This document shows positions 1-8,733 of a stretch of DNA of 64,000 nt, piece by piece (position 1 is the stretch's first letter; the number at the start of each line of letters is the position of its first letter). Made by a program: the position numbers and the translations under genes. Under the pieces are notes generated by a model, which saw nothing but the letters and a program-made list of their open reading frames with translations, did not search any database and had not been told where the DNA came from. This DNA is from Pseudomonas sp. MYb118 (GTDB lineage Bacteria; Pseudomonadota; Gammaproteobacteria; Pseudomonadales; Pseudomonadaceae): contig NZ_JBFRXN010000003.1 in the NCBI RefSeq assembly GCF_040947875.1, positions 1,061,128-1,125,127 of the forward strand. The letters are read 5' to 3'.

Positions 1-37
1 TGTGTACGCCGTGGTATTTGTGCAGGGTGCAGATCTC

Positions 38-219
38 TGTGGGAGCGAGCCTGCTCGCGATGCAAGTCCAGACACCACGGGGTGTCAGGTTTTCCGCGTC
101 ATCGTTGACGATCATCGCGAGCAAGCTCGCTCCTACAGAAGGCAAGCCCAGGCACCATGGGGCATCAGGTTTCCCGCGTCATCGTTGAAGACCTTCGCGA
201 GCAGGCTCGCTCCCACAGA
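38..219. repeat. REP palindromes (three copies)
   Basis: Three REP copies lie at about 38-65, 113-139 and 192-219, in mixed orientation, with the core GGGAGCGAGCCTGCTCGCGA or its complement. The spacer text between copies is itself partly repeated (CACC..GG..ATCAGG then the CGTCATCGTTGA family), as in REPIN-type doublets. The first 240 bases hold nothing that I read as coding. Confidence 0.85.
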
Positions 220-240
220 AGGGGGCGTAAGCGACACGGG

Positions 241-909
241 TCAACGAATGAACGCCGCCAGATCCGCATTCAACTTGTCGATCGCCACCTTGAAATCCTG
301 GGTGCTGATTTTTTCGCTTTCGTTGGACAGTTGCGTACCGAAGACCTTGCGCACGACCTTGGCCACGGTCTGGTTGGTTTTTGCGTCGATGAATTCGGCC
401 TCGATGAACAGGTTGGTGTCCTGGTCGCGGTAGCCGGTGGCGGCCTGGGTGGCGCCGACCACGGCGGCGATGGGCACCACTTCATACCATTTCATGCCTT
501 CGTTGGAGGCACTCACGCCGGTGATCGCGGCGCGCAGGATCAGCGCTTTGGAGCCCGCCGGCGGGGTGCTGCCGACCACGCGATATTTCTGCCCGAGCGT
601 GCCCTTGGCCTTGCTGGTCATGTAGCTCTGCAATTCATCGAGGGTCTGACGGTTCACCCGCTCATTGGGTTTGGGCGCCGGATACAGCTCCAGCCGGTTG
701 AACACCACCGTGTCATAGGCATTGGGATTCCACGATGGAATCACCCAGCGCATGGCCTTCTCGCCACTGTTGGTGGTCACTTCACTGAGGTTGTTGTAAT
801 TGGGAAGGAACCCGGAATACTCATTTCGTTCGGTGACTTTCGAGGTGCAACCGCTGAGCAACAGCACGGCGAGCGAGGCGCCGACGAGCAGGTTTCGCGA
901 TAGGTTCAT
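241..909 (-). CDS. DUF3313-like outer-membrane lipoprotein
   Basis: A 222-residue protein starting MNLSRNLLVGASLAVLLLSG, with a lipobox ending LLSGC, so it should be lipidated and, with Thr-Ser after the Cys, sent to the outer membrane. The mature part (NEYSGFLPNYNNL..., then a VVPIAAVVGA stretch and a C-terminal helix) matches the pattern I know from DUF3313 lipoproteins, whose function is unknown. An ATG nine bases upstream (918) is possible, but AGGAG lies one base from it and ten bases from the chosen ATG, so the second start is preferred. It faces the same way as the two genes upstream but is separated from the nearest by 73 bases. Confidence 0.8.
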   Translation of the reverse strand: MNLSRNLLVGASLAVLLLSGCTSKVTERNEYSGFLPNYNNLSEVTTNSGEKAMRWVIPSWNPNAYDTVVFNRLELYPAPKPNERVNRQTLDELQSYMTSKAKGTLGQKYRVVGSTPPAGSKALILRAAITGVSASNEGMKWYEVVPIAAVVGATQAATGYRDQDTNLFIEAEFIDAKTNQTVAKVVRKVFGTQLSNESEKISTQDFKVAIDKLNADLAAFIR

Positions 910-982
910 AGTGGTCATGCTCCTGGAAAAACACGGTTTTCTTGGGAAAACGGGGTGCGGCTGCAGGCCTGCGCTCAAACAC

Positions 983-1432
983 TCAACCCGAAGCGTGCGC
1001 GACGTCGCCGCAGTAAAGATCGGCATTGCCGTCCGAAGGCGCGCTGCGCACGACAATCGAATACGCCCCGCTCATCAACTCAGCCAGCGGGACCGGCGCA
1101 CTTCGATAGAAGCTCCAGCCCTTGGTGCCGGCATCGCTTTTGCTGTTGACCTGATCGTTCATTGCAAACGCCACCGCCCCCGGCTGCTGGCAACTGCCCT
1201 TGTTGATGAAGCTATAGAGCTTGGGCGGCAGGATGGTCCCGGTGGGCACGCCGGTGATGTAGAAACTCAAGTTGGTGGTGGCCCCCATGTCGGTCAGGGT
1301 CACCCTGCCGATCTGGCCGGCATTCCTCGGTGTGCCCTTCAATGCCACGCTCACCGAATCGCTGGAGGAATGGGTGCACCCCAACACACTCGCAGCGACC
1401 AGCATAACGGCCAGTGCTGTACCTGGATTCAT
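983..1432 (-). CDS. small hypothetical lipoprotein
   Basis: A 149-residue product with a signal peptide and lipobox (MNPGTALAVMLVAASVLGC), followed by a beta-rich domain ending ...NADLYCGDVAHASG. AGGAGG lies five to six bases before ATG 1432, which decides this start over upstream in-frame ATGs. The gene follows the DUF1254 gene by 30 bases, so the two are probably cotranscribed. I do not recognise the family. The pattern of short beta strands with polar loops suggests a small periplasmic or surface beta-domain, but this is inference only. Confidence 0.75.
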   Translation of the reverse strand: MNPGTALAVMLVAASVLGCTHSSSDSVSVALKGTPRNAGQIGRVTLTDMGATTNLSFYITGVPTGTILPPKLYSFINKGSCQQPGAVAFAMNDQVNSKSDAGTKGWSFYRSAPVPLAELMSGAYSIVVRSAPSDGNADLYCGDVAHASG

Positions 1433-1462
1433 GACAACCTCCTGCGACATCACCAATGGGTT

Positions 1463-2149
1463 TCATTGACCGCTGAGTGCCTCGGCCATCTGGCCGTACA
1501 AAGGCATCGTCAGCACGTTCTGATCGACTTTGACGCTCAGCGGCTTCGGCGATTTGCCCAACTGAGACAATGGCGTCACGCTGTAGCCAGCCTGGATATT
1601 GGCCGCGCCATCGGTCCTGGCATGGCCGATGATCCACACGTAGGGCGTCGGTGCTGGCAGAAGACCCATGCCGGCGGGCACCGCTCCGGTCCACCCCGGC
1701 GGCGTCACCAGGAACCGCCCGGAAGGGCTGTCGGTGGTGCGCCAGCCCGGCGAAGCGAAGAGGTCGCTCCACATATCGAGCATCGGCAGCAGGTAGACAC
1801 GCCCGTCGGAACTGGGTGCCGCGACCACCAGCGGCTCCTTGGTCAAGTCCAGCCAGGCGATCGAATACAACGTGTCGAGGTGCGAACGCGCCCCACCCTT
1901 GAAATCGGTCGATGGATAATCCGGCATGCGGACAAAGGTGTTCATCGGCCCATTGGCCGCATCAGTACTGGCAAATTCTTCCCGGGTGACATCCCCGCTC
2001 AGCAACGGGTAGGCATGTCTGTGAGCATCCACGTTTGTTTCACGGACGTATTCGGAGCTGGGACTGGATTGCGCATGACTGTTCAGCGGAAAAGCGAGGG
2101 AAGCAGCGACGGTTACAACAACGGCTGTCAATGTCTGAAATATCAGCAT
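1463..2149 (-). CDS. exported DUF1254 protein lacking the DUF1214 half
   Basis: A secreted protein of about 228 residues. MLIFQTLTAVVVTVAASLAF...SHAQ is a clear signal peptide. The remainder carries the DUF1254 pattern: NTFVRMPDYPS, a strand set around SIAWLDLTKEPLVV, DMWSDLFASPG and the aromatic YVWIIGHARTDG. Most family members continue into a DUF1214 domain. Here a stop follows ...LYGQMAEALSGQ and the next gene is unrelated, so this is either a natural DUF1254-only protein or a truncated one. No good ribosome site precedes ATG 2149, so the start is uncertain. The open frame extends upstream to 2281. Confidence 0.7.
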   Translation of the reverse strand: MLIFQTLTAVVVTVAASLAFPLNSHAQSSPSSEYVRETNVDAHRHAYPLLSGDVTREEFASTDAANGPMNTFVRMPDYPSTDFKGGARSHLDTLYSIAWLDLTKEPLVVAAPSSDGRVYLLPMLDMWSDLFASPGWRTTDSPSGRFLVTPPGWTGAVPAGMGLLPAPTPYVWIIGHARTDGAANIQAGYSVTPLSQLGKSPKPLSVKVDQNVLTMPLYGQMAEALSGQ

Positions 2150-2360
2150 GTTGGCGATCGTCCGTGCGTAGGGGACCTCGGCCGGTGTCGGCAGAGATAA
2201 GGCAACTCTAGACGAACATTTGCGCGGAACTGGCCGGTCGGACAATCGGTTGTTCGAAGTGTTAACTTGGTAAAACAACACTGGAGCTTGCTACCGAAGC
2301 GCTGGATAATGGCCATCTGCCGCTATCCAGTGCCATTTCCTGATAAGGACATCCCGTTTC

Positions 2361-3620
2361 ATGAATTTGCCGTCCCCTGCTCTGCTCCTTGCTGCTGCCC
2401 TGTTCATGCCCTCCACCGCCCACGCCAACGACGCCGCCCTGACCGACTCGCTCAAGGCCTTCACCCGTTGCGACGCCAGTTTCTTCACCAGCCTCAATGC
2501 CCATCGCGAGGCCTGGCAGGCGCTCGCGCCGCTCAAGCAGGAAAAGGACGCCGCGTGGATGACCGTGAAGAACCGCGGCGCCAGCCCGGATAACTCGGTG
2601 GCCCTGCGTGGCACACCAACGGTGGCCGGCATGAAGCTGCTGTCTTATGTCGATGAAAGCAGCGACCTGGGCCAGCTCGGCCAGTATTACTACTGGGGTT
2701 TCATCGTTGAAGGCGGCGTGGACGACGTGGCGAAAAAACTCGCACCGTTGCTGGAGCAACCCGGCCAGTTGAACGACCTGGGTGGCAACTATGTGCGCAG
2801 CGAACTGAAAGTCGGTGATCAATGGCAGCTGATCAAGCCGCAGCCAGGCACCGCCCCCGGCAAACGCGTGGAACGCGTGCTGCTGGTCGAACCGGAAGGC
2901 AAGACCGGCACCCGGTCGCGGGTCAACTGCTCGCTGCAAGGCGCCGTTGACGGGCCGATGCTCGCCCGATTGCGCCCGGACATCGCACCGAGCGATTACC
3001 CGGCCACTCATCCGGACACTGGCATTGACACCGTGGCCGTGCCGCAAGCAGTGCTCCAGCGTCTCGACTCGCCGCTGCTGAAACCGAAGTTCAAGACCCT
3101 GAAAGTGACCTTCGCCACCCGCACTGGCAACCCGATCAAGGACCGCCCGGTGACCGTCGAGTACACCGCGGACGGCGACCTGCTGAAGAAGAACGAGATC
3201 TACAGCGATACCTTCCACGTCGAGCGCCTGACCCAGGCCGGCTGGATCCAGTTGAAGTCGAAAATGAACGGCATCGGCGACGGTCGCGTGCTGCTGACTC
3301 GCGAACTGGAGGTGAAAGTCCCCGGCAGCTGGACGCCGGGCCAGGTCCTGAGCACCCGATCGGTCATGGAAGAGGTGCCGGCCAAGTCCACCGACAAACC
3401 GATGAAACTGGAGGCTACCTGCACCGTCGGCAAGCGCTTCCCGGCAAGCCAGGTGTTCGCCTCGCTTGCGGGCGACGCCATCGCGCTGGACTGCGACCAG
3501 GGCACCAGCAAAAACGCCAGCGCATTTATCGAGGATCTGGGTGTCGTACTGACGCTGGAGTCGACGTCGCAATCGTCGAAAAGCGTTTACACGTTTACAG
3601 ACGTGGCGGTCGTACGTTAG
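2361..3620 (+). CDS. exported protein of unknown function
   Basis: A 419-residue protein with a signal peptide (MNLPSPALLLAAALFMPSTAHA, cleavage near residue 22). The N-terminal third is helical (LTDSLKAFTRCDASFFTSLNAHREAW). The rest alternates strands and loops with four cysteines (RCDAS, VNCSL, ATCTV, LDCDQ) that could pair as two disulfides in the periplasm. I recognise no catalytic motif and no family name. It is divergently placed against the DUF1254 gene group and ends about 120 bases before the hscC gene, so it is probably a single-gene unit. The start fits the signal peptide. Confidence 0.7.
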   Translation: MNLPSPALLLAAALFMPSTAHANDAALTDSLKAFTRCDASFFTSLNAHREAWQALAPLKQEKDAAWMTVKNRGASPDNSVALRGTPTVAGMKLLSYVDESSDLGQLGQYYYWGFIVEGGVDDVAKKLAPLLEQPGQLNDLGGNYVRSELKVGDQWQLIKPQPGTAPGKRVERVLLVEPEGKTGTRSRVNCSLQGAVDGPMLARLRPDIAPSDYPATHPDTGIDTVAVPQAVLQRLDSPLLKPKFKTLKVTFATRTGNPIKDRPVTVEYTADGDLLKKNEIYSDTFHVERLTQAGWIQLKSKMNGIGDGRVLLTRELEVKVPGSWTPGQVLSTRSVMEEVPAKSTDKPMKLEATCTVGKRFPASQVFASLAGDAIALDCDQGTSKNASAFIEDLGVVLTLESTSQSSKSVYTFTDVAVVR

Positions 3621-3737
3621 TTAAAGCCGCTACCCAGATGGCCGATAACTCAGGCCTTGGGTCTGCGTACCACCGGTACACATGATTGAACAGCGAGCCG
3701 GGCACCCTTGCCGCCCGGCCGCGACATGGAAGGAACA

Positions 3738-5435
3738 GTGACTGTGATCATCGGTATCGACCTGGGCACCACCAACAGCCTCGTGGCGGCCTGGGATGGC
3801 GAGCAAGCCCGTATCATCCCGAACGCCCTGGGCAACCTCCTCACGCCGAGCGCCGTGGGCCTGGACGACCAGGGCCAACTGGTGGTCGGTGACATCGCCC
3901 GCGAACGGCTGCACACCCACCCGCAGCTCACCGCCGCGCTGTTCAAGCGCTACATGGGCAGTGCCCGTGAAACCCGGCTCGGCGGGCGCGCCTACCGCGC
4001 CGAAGAACTCTCGGCCATGCTCTTGCGCAGCCTCAAGGAAGACGCCGAGCGGGCCCTGGGCGTGCCGGTCAACGAAGCGGTGATCAGCGTGCCGGCGTAC
4101 TTCAGCGATGCCCAGCGCAAGGCCACACGCGTCGCTGGCGAGCTGGCCGGGCTGAAGATCGAAAAGCTGATCAACGAACCCACCGCCGCCGCCCTCGCCT
4201 ATGGCCTGGAGCAGCGTGACGAAGCGACCTTCCTGGTGTTCGACCTCGGCGGTGGCACCTTCGACGTGTCGATCCTGGAGCTGTTCGAAGGCGTGATGGA
4301 AGTGCGCGCCAGCGCCGGCGACAACTTCCTCGGTGGTGAAGACTTCGACGACCTGCTGGTGCAGCACTTCATCGCGAAAATCGGCGCGGCCGACCTGCCC
4401 GACACGACCCTGCCTGCCATTGCACAGCGCCTGCGGCGTGAAGCGCAGCAGGTTCGCCATGCGCTGGGCCAGGCGCAGGCAACGCGCTTTACCCTGCGCG
4501 AGCAGTCCCGTGAATGGAGCATCGAACTGACCCAGGCAGAGCTGGCCGACATCGTCCGCCCACTGCTGGACCGCTTGCGCGCGCCCATCGAACGGGCATT
4601 GCGCGACGCCCGGATCAAGGTCGCCGACCTCGACGAAATCCTCCTGGTGGGCGGTACCACGCGCATGCCGCTGGTGCGCAAACTGGTGGCCACGCTGTTC
4701 GGGCGCATCCCGGCGATGCAGCTCAACCCGGACGAAGTGGTCGCCCAGGGTGCCGCCATTCAGGCCGCGCTCCAGGCCCGCCATGAATCGCTGGAAGAAG
4801 TGGTACTGACCGATGTCTGTCCTTATACCCTGGGGATCGAGACCTCGATGAAACAGGGCAGCGGCTTTCAGAACGGACATTACCTGCCGATCATCGAGCG
4901 CAACACCGTGGTGCCGGTGAGCCGCTCGCGCACCGTGTACACCTTGAGCGACAACCAGAAAGTGGTCAGCCTGGCCATCTACCAGGGCGAAAGCCGCATG
5001 GTCAGCCACAACATTTTCCTCGGCGAGCTGGAAATCCCGGTGCCGCCGCGCAAGGCCGGTGAAGTCGCCCTGGACGTGCGCTTCACCTACGACAACAACG
5101 GCTTGCTCGAAGCCCAGGTGCACCTGCCCATCAACGGCGAAACCCGCCGGCTGGTGATCGAGAACAATCCTGGGGTACTGGCGCCGGAAGAAATCGCCCA
5201 GCGCCTGTCCGCCCTTGAAGCGCTGAAAGTGCACCCGCGCGATCAACAGGTGAACACCCTGCTGCTGGCCCGCCTCGACCGCCTGTACCAGGAAAGCCTG
5301 GGCGATGGTCGCGAACACATCGCGCACCTGGCGAACTACTTCCAGCAGATGCTCGACACCCAGGACGAACGCCAGATCCGCGAAGCCCGCAGCGACATCA
5401 GCCAGCGCCTGGCGCATTTCGAGCGGGAGGTCTGA
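3738..5435 (+). CDS. hscC: Hsp70-family chaperone HscC
   Basis: An ATP-dependent cytosolic chaperone of about 565 residues, shorter than DnaK (about 640) and close to E. coli HscC. The nucleotide-binding half is intact: IGIDLGTTNS phosphate loop near the N-terminus, NEPTAAALAYG, VFDLGGGTFDVS and LLVGGTTRMPLV. The substrate-binding half ends in a short helical lid (HLANYFQQMLDTQDERQIREARSD). The start is ambiguous: GTG 3738, GTG 3744 (best spaced from AGGAA) and ATG 3726 differ by a few residues. Six bases separate it from the J-like gene downstream, which supports a chaperone/co-chaperone operon. Confidence 0.88.
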   Translation: MTVIIGIDLGTTNSLVAAWDGEQARIIPNALGNLLTPSAVGLDDQGQLVVGDIARERLHTHPQLTAALFKRYMGSARETRLGGRAYRAEELSAMLLRSLKEDAERALGVPVNEAVISVPAYFSDAQRKATRVAGELAGLKIEKLINEPTAAALAYGLEQRDEATFLVFDLGGGTFDVSILELFEGVMEVRASAGDNFLGGEDFDDLLVQHFIAKIGAADLPDTTLPAIAQRLRREAQQVRHALGQAQATRFTLREQSREWSIELTQAELADIVRPLLDRLRAPIERALRDARIKVADLDEILLVGGTTRMPLVRKLVATLFGRIPAMQLNPDEVVAQGAAIQAALQARHESLEEVVLTDVCPYTLGIETSMKQGSGFQNGHYLPIIERNTVVPVSRSRTVYTLSDNQKVVSLAIYQGESRMVSHNIFLGELEIPVPPRKAGEVALDVRFTYDNNGLLEAQVHLPINGETRRLVIENNPGVLAPEEIAQRLSALEALKVHPRDQQVNTLLLARLDRLYQESLGDGREHIAHLANYFQQMLDTQDERQIREARSDISQRLAHFEREV

Positions 5436-5441
5436 GCCGTC

Positions 5442-6803
5442 ATGAACCATTGGCAACTGCTCGACCTCACCCCGGATGCGGACGAACGCAGCATCAAGCG
5501 CGCCTATGCGCGGCTGCTCAAGAGCTGTCGGCCGGGCGATGACCCCGAGGCGTTCCAGCGCCTGCGTGAAGCCTATGAAGGGGCGCTGGCCGAGGCGCGC
5601 TGGCGTGACGAGGCCGACGACGATATCGTGCTGGCAGCGCCGGCGGCGCCCGTTGCCGAGCACGCGACACAGCCGATTGCCCTTGAGCCGGTCGACCAGG
5701 CGATTACCGTCAACCCGCCCGAACCCTCCCCGGAGCAGATGCAGCAATGGCTCGCCGAAGGCAAGGAGCGTCAGGTGGTGGAGGCGCTGCGCCATTGGCT
5801 GACCAGTGAGTGGCTGCTGCCCTTCGAGCGCCGCCAGCAGTTCGATCAATGGGTGCTGGATTGGCTCGAAGACGCACCCGACTGGTCGCCCGGCTTTTTC
5901 GAAGGTGCGTGCCAGGCCATGGGCTGGGATGAAACCCAAGGCGATCTGCCCTGCGAGTACTGGCGCTGGGACCGCCTGATCCGGCGCTGCGAAATGCAAG
6001 CGATGGCCGAAACCCTGCGCGCTGACCTTGCCCGATTCGATGCCGACAAACTCCATGGGCAGGCAGCAGCGCTGCTGCTCAAGCCCATGAGCGACGAGCA
6101 GCGTCGGGGCATCGCCGATTACTTCACCGCGACCGACTGGCAGCGCTTTTCCCAACTGGCCGAAAGCATCGAATACCAGTTCCCCGAGTTGCCCGAACGC
6201 CTGGGCCTGCAACCGCTGGACAACTGGCGCGACTGGTTGCCCGCCACCAGCTATAGCGGTTCAACGCTTTTCCTGTGGTTGAGCCTGTCGGTGCTGCTCA
6301 TCGTGTCGATATTTGCCGGTGGGAAAAAATCCAGCGTCATGGGTACCCTGCTGTTGATGCCATTGCTGGTTCCGATGTTCATGTGGCTGGGTACCAAGGT
6401 CTATCAGGTCTGGCACACCGGCGCTGTGTTCGCCGGGCATCTGGATGTACGGCTCAGCCGATGGCTGTTGCCACCCAGCCTGTACCGACAAGGCGCCGGC
6501 CTGCTGGTCTTGCGCTACGTGGTCCCCTGCACCGCGCCCGCCGCACTGGCCTACGTCTGGTCCGAGCCGGTGCCATGGCTGCAGTGCGTCAGCCCGGTGC
6601 TGGTGTTCCTCGGCACGCTGTACTTCACCAACGCCGCGCTGAGCGGCGGCAAACTGTCGATGTGGGCCCGTGGGGTGCGGGCGATCAAGCTGAAGGTCGG
6701 GCGCCTGCCTTGGCATTTCCTCAAACGCGAGGGCATCCTGATCCTGATCGCCGTGGCAGTGATGGCGGCGTGGGTGTATTCGAAGATGAAGGTGGTGGTC
6801 TAG
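5442..6803 (+). CDS. J-domain-like membrane co-chaperone
   Basis: A 453-residue protein whose first 60 residues read as a J domain: MNHWQLLDLTPDADERSIKRAY, then RLLKSC, then a loop and FQRLREAYEGAL. The canonical HPD tripeptide between helices II and III is not present; the loop reads CRPGDDPEAF. Residues about 270-450 contain hydrophobic segments (FLWLSLSVLLIVSIFAGG, LLLMPLLVPMFMWLG and a C-terminal LILIAVAVMAAWVY), so the protein is probably anchored in the inner membrane with the J-like domain in the cytosol. Placement directly after hscC suggests a DjlB/DjlC-like partner of that Hsp70. Confidence 0.75.
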   Translation: MNHWQLLDLTPDADERSIKRAYARLLKSCRPGDDPEAFQRLREAYEGALAEARWRDEADDDIVLAAPAAPVAEHATQPIALEPVDQAITVNPPEPSPEQMQQWLAEGKERQVVEALRHWLTSEWLLPFERRQQFDQWVLDWLEDAPDWSPGFFEGACQAMGWDETQGDLPCEYWRWDRLIRRCEMQAMAETLRADLARFDADKLHGQAAALLLKPMSDEQRRGIADYFTATDWQRFSQLAESIEYQFPELPERLGLQPLDNWRDWLPATSYSGSTLFLWLSLSVLLIVSIFAGGKKSSVMGTLLLMPLLVPMFMWLGTKVYQVWHTGAVFAGHLDVRLSRWLLPPSLYRQGAGLLVLRYVVPCTAPAALAYVWSEPVPWLQCVSPVLVFLGTLYFTNAALSGGKLSMWARGVRAIKLKVGRLPWHFLKREGILILIAVAVMAAWVYSKMKVVV

Positions 6804-6815
6804 CTCTACGCTGCA

Positions 6816-7469
6816 TCACAGCGCGGGGCGTTGCAGCCTCACCCACTCCTGGACGGAGGGCCGTTGCCATTGCCGCTCGGCATAGGCCACCAGCGCCGGC
6901 GGCACCGGGTCACCGTTGAGGATCAGGCGGTTCAGCATGACCGCCAGATCGACATCGGCAATCGACCATTGGCCGAACAGGTACTCGCGACCGTCCGCCA
7001 GCAGCGCCTGGGCGGCGGCGAGCAATTTGCCCACGGCCACCTCGGCGTCGGGCGACAACGGGCCGTACTTCTGCCCGTAGAACACCACCAGGGTCGAGCG
7101 TTCCTGGCGAATCGGCAGCAGGTCGCTACGCAGCCAGGCCTGCACTTGCCGGGCCTTGGCGCGCTGTTTGATGTCGCGGGGGTAAACCGGCACCTGCGGG
7201 TAAAGCTCTTCCAGGTATTCGGTGATGGCCGAGGACTCCGACAAGGCGAAATCGCCCTGCACAAGGGTGGGCACACGCTGGGTCAGCGACAGGCTGGCGT
7301 AGTCCGCCGCCAGGTTCTGCGAGGCATCGAGGTCCAGTGTGCTGATCTGGAAGTCGATACCCTTCTCGCGCAACACCACGAACGCCGACATGGCATAGGG
7401 GCTGGTGAATTGGGCGTCGACGTACAGGCGCAGGGGGGAATGGGTCACGGCGATCATCTCCATATGCAT
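6816..7469 (-). CDS. yfcF: YfcF-type glutathione S-transferase
   Basis: A 217-residue GST. The N-terminal thioredoxin fold reads LRLYVDAQFTSPYAMSAFVVLREKGIDF with the cis-proline RVPTL and the glutathione-contacting ESSAITEYLEE. The C-terminal helical domain contains LRSDLLPIRQERST and the SIADVDLAVMLNRL N-capping box. It resembles E. coli YfcF, a cytosolic transferase/peroxidase. Three in-frame ATGs occur within the first five codons (7469, 7463, 7457) and none has a strong ribosome site, so the exact start is open. It converges on the J-like gene with 12 bases between the stops. Confidence 0.85.
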   Translation of the reverse strand: MHMEMIAVTHSPLRLYVDAQFTSPYAMSAFVVLREKGIDFQISTLDLDASQNLAADYASLSLTQRVPTLVQGDFALSESSAITEYLEELYPQVPVYPRDIKQRAKARQVQAWLRSDLLPIRQERSTLVVFYGQKYGPLSPDAEVAVGKLLAAAQALLADGREYLFGQWSIADVDLAVMLNRLILNGDPVPPALVAYAERQWQRPSVQEWVRLQRPAL

Positions 7470-7628
7470 GAAGGCTTTACGCTACGAGATCCGCGGCGAT
7501 AAATGAAATGGATGATTTTCATGGGCGTATTCCCCGGCGGAATACTGTGTACATGAGATGTCTCGCCGGGAAAATTCCCTGTCGATTTTCCGGTGGAGCC
7601 CGACACCGGCACGCCTTATGCTCAGCCC

Positions 7629-8711
7629 ATGAACCTACAAAACGCACTGCTTCCACCCCACGCCGAGATGGTTCGCGCCATGCTCGAGCGCGACACCACC
7701 TACGAGGGGGTGTTCTTCACGGCGGTCAAGACCACCGGGATCTTCTGTCGCCCCAGTTGCACGGCGCGCAAACCCAAGCCGGAAAACGTCGAGTTCTTCG
7801 CCCATGCCGACGATTGCCTGTCCGCCGGTTACCGCGCCTGCCTGCGCTGCAAACCGCTGGACGCCGCGGCTATCGCCCCGGACTGGGTGCAGAAGCTGCT
7901 CAAGGCCGTGGACGCCGATCCCGAACTGCGCTGGACCGATGCCCATCTGCTGGCCGAGGGCATCGAGCCGTTGAAGCTGCGGCGCTGGTTCAAGCAGCAT
8001 TTCGGCATGACCTTCCACGCATGGCTGCGCACCCGGCGCCTGGGCATGGCACTGGGCGGGATCAAGCAAGGTGACTCAATTGACGGCGTCGCGTTCGATT
8101 CCGGCTACGAGTCGTTGAGCGGCTTTCGCGAGGCCTTCCAGAAATCCTTCCACATCACCCCTGGCCGCGCCGCCAACAGCGAACCCCTGCTGTTCACCCG
8201 CCTGACCACGCCACTGGGGCCGATGATCGCCATGGCCGAACGACGCGGGCTGGTGTTGCTGGAGTTTCTCGACCGGCCGGCGCTGACCGGCGAAGTCGAA
8301 GCGTTGCAAAACCGTTTTGGTTATGCGGTGGCCCCCGGGCACAACGCACACCTGCAACAGATCGAGGATGAACTGGCGCGCTATTTTGCCGGCCAACTGA
8401 GCGAATTCACCGTGGCGCTGCACATGCCCGGCAGCGAGTTCTCCCGGCAGGTGTGGGCCGAGCTCGGCAAGATCCCCTACGGCCAGACCAGCACCTACGG
8501 CACCATCGCAGCGAAGCTGGGCAAACCGGGGGCCAGCCGCGCCGTGGGCCTGGCCAATGGGCACAACCGCATTTCCATTGTCGTGCCCTGCCATCGGGTG
8601 ATTGGCGCCGATGGTTCGCTGACCGGCTATGGTGGCGGGCAGCCGCGCAAGGCATTTCTGTTGCGCCTGGAAAACGCCGCCGTGCAAGTCACCCGGCAAC
8701 TGGCGTTTTAA
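7629..8711 (+). CDS. ada: bifunctional DNA methylation repair and activator protein Ada
   Basis: A 360-residue Ada. The N-terminal zinc domain that removes methyl groups from phosphotriesters has Cys40, Cys44, Cys71 and Cys74 (FCRPSCTAR ... RACLRC). An AraC-type helix-turn-helix follows (LRRWFKQHFGMTFHAWLRTRR, SGYESLSGFREAFQKSF). The C-terminal O6-methylguanine transferase has the acceptor PCHRV at Cys321, the same number as in E. coli Ada. When methylated it is expected to activate its own gene and the glycosylase that follows 22 bases later. The start was chosen to keep this spacing; an upstream in-frame ATG at 7593 is less likely. Confidence 0.95.
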   Translation: MNLQNALLPPHAEMVRAMLERDTTYEGVFFTAVKTTGIFCRPSCTARKPKPENVEFFAHADDCLSAGYRACLRCKPLDAAAIAPDWVQKLLKAVDADPELRWTDAHLLAEGIEPLKLRRWFKQHFGMTFHAWLRTRRLGMALGGIKQGDSIDGVAFDSGYESLSGFREAFQKSFHITPGRAANSEPLLFTRLTTPLGPMIAMAERRGLVLLEFLDRPALTGEVEALQNRFGYAVAPGHNAHLQQIEDELARYFAGQLSEFTVALHMPGSEFSRQVWAELGKIPYGQTSTYGTIAAKLGKPGASRAVGLANGHNRISIVVPCHRVIGADGSLTGYGGGQPRKAFLLRLENAAVQVTRQLAF

Positions 8712-8733
8712 TCGAACCGAAAGGAAATCACCC

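Noticed and set aside
2..433. Gene at the left edge on the plus strand
   Set aside because: It runs through REP palindromes and antisense to the lipoprotein gene, with no coding signature.
241..903. Long plus-strand open frames opposite the DUF3313 lipoprotein gene
   Set aside because: They lack ribosome sites, have Gly/His-rich composition typical of antisense GC-rich frames, and the minus-strand lipoprotein has a signal peptide and lipobox.
3630..6212. 860-codon minus-strand frame across hscC and the J-like gene
   Set aside because: It is the antisense shadow of two clear genes; the His/Gln/Gly-rich translation has no family resemblance.
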